Shown: positions 43,065-52,379 of the stretch, in pieces
Layout of the letters: each line of letters opens with the position of its first letter
How positions within the stretch are numbered: position 1 is the stretch's first letter
Assembly (NCBI GenBank): GCA_963704355.1
Contig: OY969891.1
Location: 2,356,001 to 2,420,000, forward strand
Source of the DNA: Bog-473 sp963704355
Lineage (GTDB): Bacteria > Actinomycetota > Acidimicrobiia > Acidimicrobiales > RAAP-2
Length of the DNA stretch: 64,000 nt
Direction of reading: 5' to 3'
Position numbers and translations under genes: made by a program
The notes under the pieces: generated by a model
The model's input: the letters and a program-made list of their open reading frames with translations, nothing else
Databases searched by the model: none
Told to the model about the DNA's origin: nothing

Positions 43065-44324
43065 GTGAGCGACTACGCCGTCGACGTCCGCAACGTCTCC
43101 AAGCGCTTCCGGCTGGCCCACGGGCAGTACAACACGGTCAAGGAGCGCCTCATCCACGGGGGCCGGCGCAAGTCCACCGAGGACTTCTGGGCCCTGCGAG
43201 AGGTCTCGCTCACCGTCCGCGAGGGCGAGACGGTTGGCATCCTCGGCCGTAACGGCTCGGGCAAGTCGACCCTGCTCAAGTGCATCTGCGGCGTGCTCCA
43301 GCCCACGGACGGAGAGGTCGCCGTCCGGGGCAAGATGGCCGGGCTCTTGGAGCTGGGAGCCGGTTTCCAGCAGGACCTGACCGGCCGCGAGAACATCTAC
43401 CTGAACGGCTCGCTGCTCGGGATGTCCAAGCGCGAAGTGGACCGGGTCTTCGACGCCATCGTCGACTTCTCCGAGCTCGAGGAGTTCATCGACGGGCCCG
43501 TGAAGTTCTACTCGTCGGGCATGTACGTGCGCCTCGGCTTCGCCGTCGCGGTCAACGTCGATCCCGACATCCTCGTGATCGACGAGGTGCTGGCCGTGGG
43601 TGACGAGCGCTTCCAGCGCAAGTGCGTCGACCGGGTCAAGCAGTTCCAGGAGGAGGGGCGCACCATCCTCCTGGTGACCCACTCGGCCGACACTGTGCGC
43701 AGCATCTGCGACCGCGGCGTCGTGCTGAGCCACGGGCGCCTGGTGGGCGAGGGCGAGCCCGGCGAAGCCACCCGCATCTTCCGCGAGGGGCTCATGGCCG
43801 AAGGGGCCGGCATGTCGATCGCCGACCCCGCCGTGCCGGCGGCGCCCGGCAGCAACGCGGGCGGGCTGGACGAGGGCGAACGGCCTGTCCGCTTCCGCTC
43901 CGTCCATCGCGTCTACTCGGGCGACAACTCGGTGCCCTACATGTGCACCGGCGACGACCTCACCATCCGCGTCGAGTTCGAGGCGCTGTACCCGACCGAC
44001 GACGTCGTCTTCTCGCTGGAGATCCGCAACGAAGAGAACTACACCATCATGCGCACCGACACGACCATCATCGGCGTCTCGATCGACGCGCCGCCGGGCG
44101 TCAGTGTCATGCACTTCGGGATCGTCAACATGCCGATGCTCGACGGGTCCTTCTCCTTCGCCGTAGGGGTCCAAAGCCGGGGCGGCATCCTCTACGACTG
44201 GCAGGAAAACGCCGGGACGTTCGAGGTCATGAACCCGGGGAAGATGAGCGGATTCCTGCGCATGGACGTCCATGCGGCGCTCATCTCCACCGAGAGTGCC
44301 GTCGACTCGGCCGCCCTGGCCTGA
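43065..44324 (+). CDS. Polysaccharide ABC exporter ATP-binding protein with C-terminal domain (Wzt-like)
   Basis: This is a 419-residue ATPase. The first 240 residues form the nucleotide-binding domain: Walker A GILGRNGSGKSTLLK, Q-loop region LELGAGFQQDLTGREN, signature KFYSSGMYVRLGFA, Walker B DILVIDEVLAVGDE and switch His in LLVTHSAD. The last 150 residues (from about 270) form a beta-rich Wzt C-terminal-like domain (VYSGDNSVPYMCTGDDLTIR). In O8/O9a-type systems this domain reads the terminal modification of the glycan before export. The methyltransferase-like gene directly downstream could supply such a cap. Confidence 0.93.
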   Translation: MSDYAVDVRNVSKRFRLAHGQYNTVKERLIHGGRRKSTEDFWALREVSLTVREGETVGILGRNGSGKSTLLKCICGVLQPTDGEVAVRGKMAGLLELGAGFQQDLTGRENIYLNGSLLGMSKREVDRVFDAIVDFSELEEFIDGPVKFYSSGMYVRLGFAVAVNVDPDILVIDEVLAVGDERFQRKCVDRVKQFQEEGRTILLVTHSADTVRSICDRGVVLSHGRLVGEGEPGEATRIFREGLMAEGAGMSIADPAVPAAPGSNAGGLDEGERPVRFRSVHRVYSGDNSVPYMCTGDDLTIRVEFEALYPTDDVVFSLEIRNEENYTIMRTDTTIIGVSIDAPPGVSVMHFGIVNMPMLDGSFSFAVGVQSRGGILYDWQENAGTFEVMNPGKMSGFLRMDVHAALISTESAVDSAALA

Positions 44325-44335
44325 GGACACCGCAG

Positions 44336-45337
44336 ATGAGCGAGACCGAAGAGACGCGGCCGGCCGATGCCCAGGCCTATATCCAGCAGGTGATGGCCGA
44401 GATCGCTGAGGAGGTGCGCCTGCGCCGTGCCTCGGGCGACCTGCCCCCGAAGCTCGAGCGCGAGCTCGACGAGCTGTTCCTCGCCCACTCGCCCATCGGC
44501 GTGCGCGGGGGCGACCTGGGCGAGGCGTTGCGCCAAGTCGATGCCGCGACGTTCATCGACCCCGTCGTCCCGGTCGACTCGGAGCGGGCCGCCGGCTCCT
44601 TCGTCAAGAAGGGCATGCGCTCCATGATGCTGTGGTACGTGGGCTGGCTCACCCACCAGATGAGCCAGTCCGCCTCCGCGGTGAGCCGGGCCCTGCACAT
44701 TGTGGACGAGCGCCTCAAGGAGCTCGAGCGCGAGGTCGAGTCGCAACGGGCCCCGGACGCGGCGGTGGTCGAGTTCCCGGCCTCGTCCGGTTTGGCCGCC
44801 TGGTGGGCCGAGCCGGCGGTGGCCGCCCTGGCCAAGGTGCCCGGGCGCGTCCTGCACGCCGCCTGCGGCGACGGGTGGCTGGTGCGGCGCCTCATCGAGG
44901 CGGGTGGCGACGCGTACGGGGTCGACCCGCGGGCGGCTGTCGTCGACGCCGCCGAGCTCGGGGTGCTGGACCTGCGCGCCGAGGGCCTGTCCGAGCACCT
45001 GCGCTCGGTGGCCGCGGCGGGGCTCGGGGGGATTGTGCTGAGCGGCATCGTCGAGGGCCTGTCGGGCGGCGAGCGCGCCCAGCTGCTCACGGCTGTGGGC
45101 ACGCGGCTGGCGCCGGGCGGGACCCTGGTCCTCTACTCGGTGACGCGCCAGTCCTGGGAGGCCGCCGACGCGCCGTTCGGGGCCGACCTCGCGCCGGGCC
45201 GCCCGCTCCGCGCGGAGACGTGGTGCCGGCTCCTGGAGCAGGGAGGCTACGAGGCGACGGCTCAGGTGGACCCCGAGGGATCCGACTACCTGATCACCGC
45301 CGTCCGCTCCGGGGTCACGCCGTACCTCTCCACCTGA
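44336..45337 (+). CDS. Coiled-coil protein with class I methyltransferase-like domain
   Basis: This is a 333-residue protein. Residues 1-150 are charged and helical (AQAYIQQVMAEIAEEVRLRR, HIVDERLKELEREVESQ). From about residue 170 a Rossmann methyltransferase-like domain begins, with motif I VLHAACGDGWLVRRLIEAGG, then AYGVDPR. It ends in a RLAPGGTLVLYSVT strand as in SAM-dependent enzymes. In export systems with Wzt C-terminal domains, a methylating enzyme with a coiled coil acts as chain-length terminator, and this gene sits in the matching position. A diverged paralogue occurs at 56926. It overlaps the next gene by one base. Confidence 0.75.
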   Translation: MSETEETRPADAQAYIQQVMAEIAEEVRLRRASGDLPPKLERELDELFLAHSPIGVRGGDLGEALRQVDAATFIDPVVPVDSERAAGSFVKKGMRSMMLWYVGWLTHQMSQSASAVSRALHIVDERLKELEREVESQRAPDAAVVEFPASSGLAAWWAEPAVAALAKVPGRVLHAACGDGWLVRRLIEAGGDAYGVDPRAAVVDAAELGVLDLRAEGLSEHLRSVAAAGLGGIVLSGIVEGLSGGERAQLLTAVGTRLAPGGTLVLYSVTRQSWEAADAPFGADLAPGRPLRAETWCRLLEQGGYEATAQVDPEGSDYLITAVRSGVTPYLST

Positions 45338-46440
45338 TGGCCGCCGCCGGGAGGCCGGTGGCCGTCCACCAGTTCGTCCCGACCCTCAACCCCCACGACG
45401 CCACGGGCACCCATACCCTCATGGCGCGCGACATCCTGCGCCGGGCCGGCTGGCGTTCCGACATCTTCGCCGAGGCCATCCACGACGATCTCGCCTCCGA
45501 GGGGTACAAGCACTGGATGTACCCCGAGCACGCGGCCGAGGGCGACGTCGCCCTCTACCAGTTCACGACGTCGTCGGCGGTGGCCGGCTACCTGCTCGAG
45601 CACGGCCTGCCGCTGATCCTCGACTCGCACAACTTCACCGCCCCCGAATTGTTCGCCGGCTGGGAGCCGAACAACGTCGAGCGCGCGGCCCGGGCGGCCG
45701 ACGAGTTGGCGCTTCTGGCGCCCCGCGCCCTGCTCGGCCTGGCCGACAGCTCGTACAACGCGCGGGGCCTGCGCCGAGCGGGCTGCCGGCGCACGGCGGT
45801 GGTGCCGGTGTTGGCCGACTACGGCCGGGTGACGACTTCCCCCGATCCGCGCGTGGCGGCCGAGCTTGCCGCGCTGAAGGCGGAGGGCGGCGCCGATCTG
45901 ATCTTCGTCGGCCGCGTGGTGCCCTCCAAGGCCCAGCACGAGCTCATCAAGGCGCTGTGGGCCTACCGCCGCCTCTACGACCCCCAGGCTCGGTTGCACC
46001 TGCTCGGGGGCACTTCGAGCTACGCGTACAGCAAGTCGCTGCACGACTTCGCCGACGATCTCGGGCTGTCCGCCGCGGTGCGCATCGCTGGCGAGGTCTC
46101 CGACGCCGCCCTGGCCGCGTACGTCGGCGCGGCGGACGTCTTCCTCTCGCTGTCGCTGCACGAGGGTTTCGGCGTGCCGCTGGTGGAGGCGATGTCCGCC
46201 GGCGTCCCCATCGTCACCCGCGACGCCGGCGCGGTCACCGAGACGGTCGGCGGCGCGGCGCTGGTCCTCGAGTCGGTGGAGCCGTCCTACGTCGCCGCCG
46301 CGATCCGGCGGGTGTGCACCGACGAGGCGTTGCGCCGGTCGCTGACCGAGCGCGGGCGCCGGCGCGCCGCTGAGCTCCAAGGCGACGCCGTGGCGACCCG
46401 GCTGGTGGACGCGGTCGCCGAGGTGGTCGGGCGGCCGTGA
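45337..46440 (+). CDS. GT4-type glycosyltransferase with N-terminal HQFVP...DATG motif
   Basis: This is a 367-residue GT-B enzyme. The N-terminus reads VAVHQFVPTLNPHDATGTHT and then DILRRAGWRSDIFAE, a signature shared with three other glycosyltransferases in the window. The middle has LILDSHNFTAPELFAGW, and the donor half has IFVGRVVPSKAQHELI and the E-x7-E motif HEGFGVPLVEAMSAGVP. It should add a sugar to a lipid-linked acceptor on the cytoplasmic side before export by the adjacent ABC transporter. The start overlaps the preceding stop (TGATG) and the end overlaps the next start (GTGA). Confidence 0.88.
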   Translation: MAAAGRPVAVHQFVPTLNPHDATGTHTLMARDILRRAGWRSDIFAEAIHDDLASEGYKHWMYPEHAAEGDVALYQFTTSSAVAGYLLEHGLPLILDSHNFTAPELFAGWEPNNVERAARAADELALLAPRALLGLADSSYNARGLRRAGCRRTAVVPVLADYGRVTTSPDPRVAAELAALKAEGGADLIFVGRVVPSKAQHELIKALWAYRRLYDPQARLHLLGGTSSYAYSKSLHDFADDLGLSAAVRIAGEVSDAALAAYVGAADVFLSLSLHEGFGVPLVEAMSAGVPIVTRDAGAVTETVGGAALVLESVEPSYVAAAIRRVCTDEALRRSLTERGRRRAAELQGDAVATRLVDAVAEVVGRP

Positions 46441-47642
46441 GCAAGAAGGTGGTGTTCGTCACGCCCCGCTACGGCACCCAGGTGATGGGCGGCGCCGAGA
46501 CCGCGGCGCGCCAGCTGGCCGAGCACCTGCGGGCCCACACCGACTGGGAGTCCGAGGTGCACACCACCTGCGCGCTCGACCCGCACACCTGGGCCGACGA
46601 GCTGGAGCCCGGGCTCACGGCAGTGAACGGTGTCCCGGTGCACCGCCACCCCTCGGCCCACGGCCGCATCATGGACTTCTACAACCTCGACGGGCTGCTG
46701 CGGCTGGCGCCGCAGCTGGCCACGCGGGACCAGGGCAAGCGGTGGGTCGACTACAACGGCCCGGTCTCACCCCACCTCGTCGACGCGGTCTGCGCGTCCG
46801 ACGCCGACGTCGTGGCCTTCTACCCGTACATGTACCACCCGACGGTTGCGACCATCGGGAAGGTCCGCGTCCCGGCGGTGCTGCACCCGGCTGCGCACGA
46901 CGAGCCGGCGCTGTACCTGCCGGTCTTCCGCGGCACGTTCGGTGACGCCGACGGCTTCTGCTTCCACACGGCGGCCGAGCGGTCGCTGGTCGAGCGGATG
47001 TACCCGGTGGCCGAACGCCCCCAGATCGTGCTGGGTCTCGGGGTGGGGGAGTCCGAGGGCACGGGCCGGCCCGGGGTCGAGCTGCTGGGGCTGGGCGACC
47101 GGCCTTACATCGTCAGCGTCGGCCGCGTCGACGAGCACAAGGGCTCCAAGATGCTCGCGGCGTACTTCGCCACTTACAAGGAACGCCATCCCGGCCCGCT
47201 CGCCCTGGCGTTGGTCGGCCCGGTGTCGTACCAGCCACCACCGCACCCCGACATCGTCGTGACCGGCCCGGTCGACGAGCCGGACAAGTGGGACATCGTG
47301 CGCGACGCTCTGGTCGCGGTGTCGCCGTCGGCACTCGAGTCGTTCTCGCTCGTCGTCGTCGAGGCCTGGGTCGACCGGGTGCCCGTGCTCGTGAATGGCT
47401 CGTGCGGCCCCACCCGCGAGCACGCGGAACGTTCGGGCGGCGGCCTGTGGTTCCAGTCGTATCCCGAATTCGAGGCGGCGCTGCACCGGCTGGTGACCGA
47501 CGCCGCGCTGCGCACCGCCCTGGGCCAGCGGGGCCGGGACTACGTCGACGCCCACTTCCAGTGGCCTGTGGTCATCGCGCGCTACGACGCGTTCCTCGAG
47601 TCGGTGGCTGAGCGGGGCCGCAGCCTGCCCGGGATCTTCTGA
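46437..47642 (+). CDS. GT4-type glycosyltransferase (PRYG...GGAE type)
   Basis: This is a 401-residue GT-B enzyme. It starts VSKKVVFVTPRYGTQVMGGA and includes ADVVAFYPYMYHP, VLHPAAHDEPALYLPVF, the donor-domain strand YIVSVGRVDEHKGSKML, and LESFSLVVVEAWVDRVPVLV as E-x7-E region. It is a paralogue of the enzyme at 10263, with which it shares the whole layout and motif order. It is the last gene of the export operon, with a four-base overlap upstream. The next gene is convergent. Confidence 0.88.
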   Translation: MSKKVVFVTPRYGTQVMGGAETAARQLAEHLRAHTDWESEVHTTCALDPHTWADELEPGLTAVNGVPVHRHPSAHGRIMDFYNLDGLLRLAPQLATRDQGKRWVDYNGPVSPHLVDAVCASDADVVAFYPYMYHPTVATIGKVRVPAVLHPAAHDEPALYLPVFRGTFGDADGFCFHTAAERSLVERMYPVAERPQIVLGLGVGESEGTGRPGVELLGLGDRPYIVSVGRVDEHKGSKMLAAYFATYKERHPGPLALALVGPVSYQPPPHPDIVVTGPVDEPDKWDIVRDALVAVSPSALESFSLVVVEAWVDRVPVLVNGSCGPTREHAERSGGGLWFQSYPEFEAALHRLVTDAALRTALGQRGRDYVDAHFQWPVVIARYDAFLESVAERGRSLPGIF

Positions 47643-47676
47643 GGGACGTGGTCGCCGGGCGCGACGGGCCTGCGCG

Positions 47677-48804
47677 TTAGCGGGTCTCTTCGGGGACTGC
47701 GGGCTGTCCTCCCACGGAACGCCGCATCGCCGCGTGGATCGCGTTCGGAGTGAGGACTCCGAGATAGGTCCCGTCCTGGATGACGGGGATCCACCGGACG
47801 TCGTGCTCGAGCATCTCGCCGAAGGCCGCCCGGAGCGAGGTGCCCAGCGGTACCTGGACGTCGAAGGGCACCAAGTGGTCTTGCACAGACCCGGTCGCGC
47901 TCGGGTCGAGCTCGATCCAACCGAGGAGGCCGTGGCCTGCGTCGACCACCACGGCCCATCGGATGTCGGCGCCCGCAGCCTGCGCTCGGGCGTCGAGCAT
48001 CGTGACGTCGGGCAGTACCTCGGGCGGATGAAAGAGATCGTCGGGCACGATCGGGACCACGGCCAGCAACCGGACGCCGCGGTCGGCACCGACGAAGTCG
48101 GCGACGAACGGCGTGGCCGGACGCCCGAGCACCTCCGCCGGGGTGTCGTACTGCTCGAGCACGCCGCCCTTGGAGAGCACGACGATGCGGTCGCCGAGCT
48201 TGGCCGCCTCGTCGATGTCGTGCGTGACGAAGACAATGGTCTTCTTCAGTTGCTGTTGGAGATCCAGGAGCTGTTGTTGCAGGCGCAAGCGGGCGATCGG
48301 GTCGACGGCGGCGAAGGGCTCGTCCATCAAGAGCACCGGGGGATCACCTCCGAGGGCCCGTGCGACCCCGACTCGTTGCCGTTCACCGCCTGACAGCTCG
48401 TGGGGGAAACGACGTGCGTAGAGAGTGGGGTCGAGGCCCACCAGCTCGAGCAGCTCGTGCACGCGCACGTCGACACGCGCCTTGTTCCAGCCGAGGAGAC
48501 GGGGGACGGTGGCCACGTTGTCGGCGACGCGACGATGGGGGAACAGGCCGCCCTGCTGAATCACGTACCCGATACCCCGGCGCAGCATGACCGGGTTCGT
48601 CTTCAAGACGTCGACGTCGTCGATCAAGATGCGGCCACCGGAGGGCTCGATCAGGCGGTTGATCATCCGTAGGGTGGTCGTCTTCCCGCAGCCCGAAGGG
48701 CCGACCAGGACGCACAGCTCCCCGGTCGAGACGGTGAAGCTGAGCTCGGTCACGGCAACCGAGTCCTTGTTGTAGCGCTTCGTCACACGATCGAGCGTGA
48801 TCAC
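47677..48804 (-). CDS. Osmoprotectant/betaine ABC transporter ATP-binding protein with CBS domains (OpuCA-like)
   Basis: This is a 375-residue ATPase. The nucleotide-binding domain has Walker A VLVGPSGCGKTTTLRMIN, GYVIQQGGLFPH, signature PHELSGGERQRVGVARAL, Walker B VLLMDEPFAAVDP and switch THDIDEA. After about residue 255 two CBS-like units follow; the second (VPLGTSLRAAFGEMLEHDVR, WIPVIQDGTYLGVLT) is clear, the first degenerate. CBS domains in OpuCA sense ionic strength or nucleotides. A minus-strand TAGCGT (48813-48818) ends 8 bases before GTG 48804. Its partners are the permeases at 48888 and 49595 and the binding protein at 50354. Confidence 0.93.
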   Translation of the reverse strand: MITLDRVTKRYNKDSVAVTELSFTVSTGELCVLVGPSGCGKTTTLRMINRLIEPSGGRILIDDVDVLKTNPVMLRRGIGYVIQQGGLFPHRRVADNVATVPRLLGWNKARVDVRVHELLELVGLDPTLYARRFPHELSGGERQRVGVARALGGDPPVLLMDEPFAAVDPIARLRLQQQLLDLQQQLKKTIVFVTHDIDEAAKLGDRIVVLSKGGVLEQYDTPAEVLGRPATPFVADFVGADRGVRLLAVVPIVPDDLFHPPEVLPDVTMLDARAQAAGADIRWAVVVDAGHGLLGWIELDPSATGSVQDHLVPFDVQVPLGTSLRAAFGEMLEHDVRWIPVIQDGTYLGVLTPNAIHAAMRRSVGGQPAVPEETR

Positions 48805-48812
48805 GCGGTCCC

Positions 48813-48881
48813 ACGCTACTCATGGATCCGGGCGAGACACCCGGTCAAACGCCCACTGGGCCGGCGCCCGGCCGATAGGGT
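48813..48881. promoter_or_regulatory. Back-to-back leaderless promoters of the OpuC-like transporter
   Basis: TAGCGT on the minus strand (48813-48818) serves the ATPase gene and TAGGGT on the plus strand (48876-48881) serves the permease gene. Each ends 8 or 6 bases before a GTG. The 83-bp divergent region could allow joint control of both halves of the transporter. Confidence 0.5.
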
Positions 48882-48887
48882 CGGTTC

Positions 48888-49583
48888 GTGGTTCTGGCCA
48901 CCGGCAACCCGTTCTTTCGCTGGAGCTACGTCACCAGCCAGTGGGGACAGATCCAGTCTGACCTGGTGCAGCATATTGAGCTGAGCCTGATCGCCGTGGT
49001 CATCGGCACTCTGTTGTCGATCCCCCTCGGCGTGTTGGCCTGGCGCTATCGCCTCGTCCGCACTCCCGTGTTCGGCGTCGCGAGCGCGTTGTACATCATC
49101 CCCTCGTTGGCCTTGTTCGCCGTCCTCGGTGGCGTCACCGGGTACGTACCGCCCCGATCATGGGTGACGGCCGAGATCGCCCTCGTGGGATACACCCTGC
49201 TCATCCTCATCTGGAACACGGTGGCGGGCCTCAATGCCGTGCCCGAGGACGCCCGGGAAGCCGCCACCGCGCTCGGGTACTCGCCGAACGCGGCGCTCGT
49301 GCGGGTCGACCTTCCCCTTGCGCTGCCGTACATCTTCGCCGGGCTCCGAGTGGCGACCGCCACGGTCATCGGATTGGTCACGGTCACCGCCTTGATCGGT
49401 CTCGGTGGTCTCGGCCAGCAGATCACCTACGGCTTCAACATCGCGTACAACACCCCGATCATCGTGGGGCTGGTGCTCTCCATACTCCTGGCTGCCGTGG
49501 CCGACCTTCTCCTTGTGGGCGCCCAGAGGTTGGCCGTCCCGTGGTCGCGCGCCAGCCGCAAGGCGCGGGCGGCCGCGGGCTGA
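48888..49583 (+). CDS. Osmoprotectant ABC transporter permease (OpuCB/OpuCD-like), first
   Basis: This is a 231-residue BPD-type permease with about five to six helices. It shows QHIELSLIAVVIGTLLSIPL, YIIPSLALFAVLGG and the cytoplasmic EAA-like loop VPEDAREAATALGYSPNAAL, which contacts the ATPase, then LPLALPYIFAGLRVATATVI. Such permeases work as pairs with OpuCA and a ProX-type binding protein to import glycine betaine, choline or related solutes. GTG 48888 follows TAGGGT by 6 bases. A second, related permease gene starts 11 bp after its stop. Confidence 0.92.
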   Translation: MVLATGNPFFRWSYVTSQWGQIQSDLVQHIELSLIAVVIGTLLSIPLGVLAWRYRLVRTPVFGVASALYIIPSLALFAVLGGVTGYVPPRSWVTAEIALVGYTLLILIWNTVAGLNAVPEDAREAATALGYSPNAALVRVDLPLALPYIFAGLRVATATVIGLVTVTALIGLGGLGQQITYGFNIAYNTPIIVGLVLSILLAAVADLLLVGAQRLAVPWSRASRKARAAAG

Positions 49584-49594
49584 GTGGTGCGCTG

Positions 49595-50314
49595 ATGTCA
49601 TTCCTGGCCAGCCTCTTCGACTGGTTCACGTCCTCGGCCAATTGGGTCGGACCGAACGGGATCCCTGCGCTTCTTTGGAGCCAGCTCCTCCTGAGTGCGG
49701 CCGTCATCGTCACGGCGCTCGTTCTCGGCGGTGGTCTCGGGGCCGTCCTCGGGCACACCGGCCGGGGCTCGCTGGTCGCCGTCAATTCGGCCAACGCCTT
49801 CCGGGCCGTACCCACACTCGCCCTCCTGACCCTGCTGGCCATCCAACCCGAGATCTCACTCAAGTGGGGTGGCTTCCTCGCCGCGTGGATCGCGCTGACC
49901 GTCCTGGCCGTTCCGCCGATCCTCACCAATACCTATGTCGGGATCCGGGAGGTCGACGCGGACGTCCGCGACGCCGCCAAGGCGATGGGCTTCAAGGGGT
50001 GGCAGGTCTTCGGACGGGTGGAGGCGCCCTTGGCGGTCCCGTTCGTGATGGCCGGTATCCGGACCGCGTCGATCGAGGTCGTCGCCACGTCCACCCTGGC
50101 TGCCTACGTCAGCTATTCGGACCTGGGGACATATGTCATCTCCGGACTCAATACGGAGAACTCCGTCCTGGCGACGGCCGGCGCCATCCTCGTGGCTGCC
50201 CTGGCCGCCGCGGTCGCGTTCGTGCTCAGCGTGGCAGGCCGGTTCCTCACTCCGCTGCCTCTCCGGCACCAGTCCCGCGTCGGGCCTTTCTCGGCCCGAC
50301 CGTCGGTGACCTGA
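49595..50314 (+). CDS. Osmoprotectant ABC transporter permease (OpuCB/OpuCD-like), second
   Basis: This is a 239-residue paralogue of the preceding permease: WSQLLLSAAVIVTALVLGGG, FRAVPTLALLTLLAI, the EAA-like loop VDADVRDAAKAMGFKGWQVF, and EAPLAVPFVMAGIRTASIEV. It probably forms the heterodimeric channel with the first permease. The ATG lies 11 bp after the previous stop, so the two are one transcript. It converges with the binding-protein gene at 50354, with 39 bp between the stops. Confidence 0.92.
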   Translation: MSFLASLFDWFTSSANWVGPNGIPALLWSQLLLSAAVIVTALVLGGGLGAVLGHTGRGSLVAVNSANAFRAVPTLALLTLLAIQPEISLKWGGFLAAWIALTVLAVPPILTNTYVGIREVDADVRDAAKAMGFKGWQVFGRVEAPLAVPFVMAGIRTASIEVVATSTLAAYVSYSDLGTYVISGLNTENSVLATAGAILVAALAAAVAFVLSVAGRFLTPLPLRHQSRVGPFSARPSVT

Positions 50315-50353
50315 GCCCCCGACAATTGGGACGCCCGGCGGTCCTGCTGCCGA

Positions 50354-51271
50354 CTACGTGTGCAAGTGCTCGGAGGTCACCCAGGACTGGGCAACGGCTG
50401 CCGGCTCCTCCTGCTGCTGAGTCACCTCGAGGTTGAGCTTCGAGATCGCAGTGGTCGTGAGCTTGGCGTCGACGGCGTCGAGAACGCTGGCCACTCCGGA
50501 CGTGTCCACGGACTTGCGGATCACCGGGACGATGTAGTCGGCGCCCTCGAGGTGCTTGTTGTCGGTCAGTGCAACGAAATTGTTGGAAACCACATTGCCG
50601 TCGCTCGAGAACAGCTCAACCACCTGGACCTCTCCGTTTTTCAGCGCGGCCACGCTCAGAGGGCCTGCTTCGTCGAGGGACTTGAACCCGGCGAAGTGGA
50701 GCCCGTAGACCTTCACGAGCCCAGCCTCACAACCGGCGAACGTCGGGCACTCGGGGGGGCCGCCCAGAGTCAACTTCGAGGCGTAGGGCTTGAGGCTCGA
50801 GATCGTCGTGAGGTGGTCCTTGCTGGCCGTCGCCCGGGTGACCGCGAAGACGTTCGTATCGAGGGCCTTGGACGCCGGCAACACCGTGACCCCGTACTGA
50901 GCCAGAGCCTTCTGATCGGCCGGGATGGCCGTGGCGATGTTGTCCCCGGCTGCCTGGGGTGTCCCGCCGTGGAGGAACCCGAGCAACGAAGCGGCGTAGT
51001 CGGGCTCGAGGTTGATCTGATCCTTTTCCAGCGCGGGCACGACGATGGCCCGGGTGCCCAGCGCCGGCTCCACCGTGACCGGGTAACCGGCTTTCTTCAG
51101 GACATCAGCCCAGATGTTCGACACGATCGCCTGCTCTTCGAAGTCGGTCGAGCCGATCACGATGGCGGGCTTCGAGCTCGAGTCGGTCGACGCGAACGCA
51201 CCGGCAGGCAGGGCCACAACGGCCGCTATTGCCACCAGGCTGGACAAGAGGATCGTGCGGTATCGATGCAT
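50354..51271 (-). CDS. Osmoprotectant-binding protein (ProX/OpuCC-like, exported)
   Basis: This is a 305-residue substrate-binding protein. A signal peptide (residues 1-27, ending AGAFAS) is followed by KPAIVIGSTDFEEQAIVSNI, the typical start of OpuAC/ProX-type domains, then VEPALGTRAIVVPALEKDQI and LEPDYAASLLGFL. No lipobox Cys is seen, so it may be secreted or held by the signal sequence. It delivers betaine- or choline-like solutes to the permeases at 48888 and 49595. A minus-strand TAGGTT (51278-51283) ends 6 bases before the ATG. Its separate transcription from the permeases is unusual for this transporter family. Confidence 0.91.
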   Translation of the reverse strand: MHRYRTILLSSLVAIAAVVALPAGAFASTDSSSKPAIVIGSTDFEEQAIVSNIWADVLKKAGYPVTVEPALGTRAIVVPALEKDQINLEPDYAASLLGFLHGGTPQAAGDNIATAIPADQKALAQYGVTVLPASKALDTNVFAVTRATASKDHLTTISSLKPYASKLTLGGPPECPTFAGCEAGLVKVYGLHFAGFKSLDEAGPLSVAALKNGEVQVVELFSSDGNVVSNNFVALTDNKHLEGADYIVPVIRKSVDTSGVASVLDAVDAKLTTTAISKLNLEVTQQQEEPAAVAQSWVTSEHLHT

Positions 51272-51815
51272 CAGGTCAACCTATCCCCTGAGAGTTTTAC
51301 GCCCCACTCCTGCCGCGCTCTCAGATATTTGAACGTGCCGTGGGCGCTTATATTCCTCAAACCTTTGTGGGTCCGATTGAAGCCAACCGCCGACCCTGGG
51401 AGGTCCGTCCCACGATCGAAAGGGCGAGACCCGTCGGCCGCCCACCGTTGGCGAGTCTTCGATCTTCGACGCCGCGGCCACCCAGCCGCGCACAATAGCC
51501 CTCTGGCCTGGTCAGGGTGGGTGGGGGGCTCCATTTTCCCTGGTAGAGCGTTGACTCAGCCGTAGGGGCAAACTCCCTCACCCAGCAAGGACGACGGGTC
51601 GGAATTGGTCTCACCAACCCGATTGCATCTGCCCAGCGATGACTACGTTGACGGCGGGGTGGACCGACCGCCGGTCTTCCGACGAGAAGCTCAGCGTGAG
51701 CGCCGTTCGCGGCAGACGGTACCCGGCCGAAGACGACTTCGGAGCCTTTGTCGTTTCGCCCGCAGGGCCGCGACGATCCTTCGGAAAGTGCTCGCAAGAG
51801 AAAGGAGCAAATGTC
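51272..51815. other. Intergenic region with no assigned gene
   Basis: This stretch of about 540 bp lies between the divergent binding-protein and universal-stress-protein genes. Several frames are open on both strands (for example 51281-51493 on the minus strand, containing GGWLQSDPQRFEEYKRPR), but none has a convincing start or a domain I know. It may hold control sequences for both neighbours or a decayed gene. Confidence 0.4.
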
Positions 51816-52298
51816 ATGACGGGCGCAAGCCAAAACGGTCCCGTGCTGTTCTGCTTCGATGGTTCTGAGGGTTCAAGGGCAGCCATGAAGGTCGCCGCGG
51901 AACTGATCAACCGACCGGTCGACGCTGTTGTGCTCACGGTTTGGGAAACCGTGGCAACGCGCTTGGCCCTTTCGGGTGCTTTTGCGGCGGGCAATACGAC
52001 GGGGGGCGCGGACTTGGATGCAGAGGAAGAGTCCTATGCAAGGTCGGTCGCGGAAGAAGGAGCGTTGCGGGCGAACGAGCACGGATACAAGGCCTCAGCG
52101 ATGGTGAGGGAGTCCTTCGACGGGATCCCCAAAGCCATCATGGACACCGCGGACAATGTCTCAGCACGGTTGATCGTTTGCGGCCAACGGGGTCGCGGAG
52201 TGGTGCGCAGCACGCTTGGCAGCGTCTCCCACGCGCTGGCGTCGCATGGCCGACGCCCGATCCTCATTGCTCCGGAACGACCAGCAGGCGAGGGTTGA
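51816..52298 (+). CDS. Universal stress protein (UspA family)
   Basis: This is a 160-residue single-domain USP. VLFCFDGSEGSRAAMKVAAE is the first strand and nucleotide-binding Asp. The ATP-binding signature G-x2-G-x9-G-S is seen in VCGQRGRGVVRSTLGSVSHA. The last strand is RRPILIAPE. Such proteins bind ATP and act in stress or dormancy. ATG 51816 follows GAAAGGAG with 7-8 bases between; residues encoded further upstream are not USP-like. The gene lies next to the osmoprotectant transporter, in keeping with a stress-related neighbourhood. Confidence 0.92.
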   Translation: MTGASQNGPVLFCFDGSEGSRAAMKVAAELINRPVDAVVLTVWETVATRLALSGAFAAGNTTGGADLDAEEESYARSVAEEGALRANEHGYKASAMVRESFDGIPKAIMDTADNVSARLIVCGQRGRGVVRSTLGSVSHALASHGRRPILIAPERPAGEG

Positions 52299-52379
52299 TG
52301 GTCACTCCTGTATGCGCCGCATGACGATCTCACCGGAGTAGAACCCCGGTTCGTCGGACCCTGGCGGGCAGCATGACGC

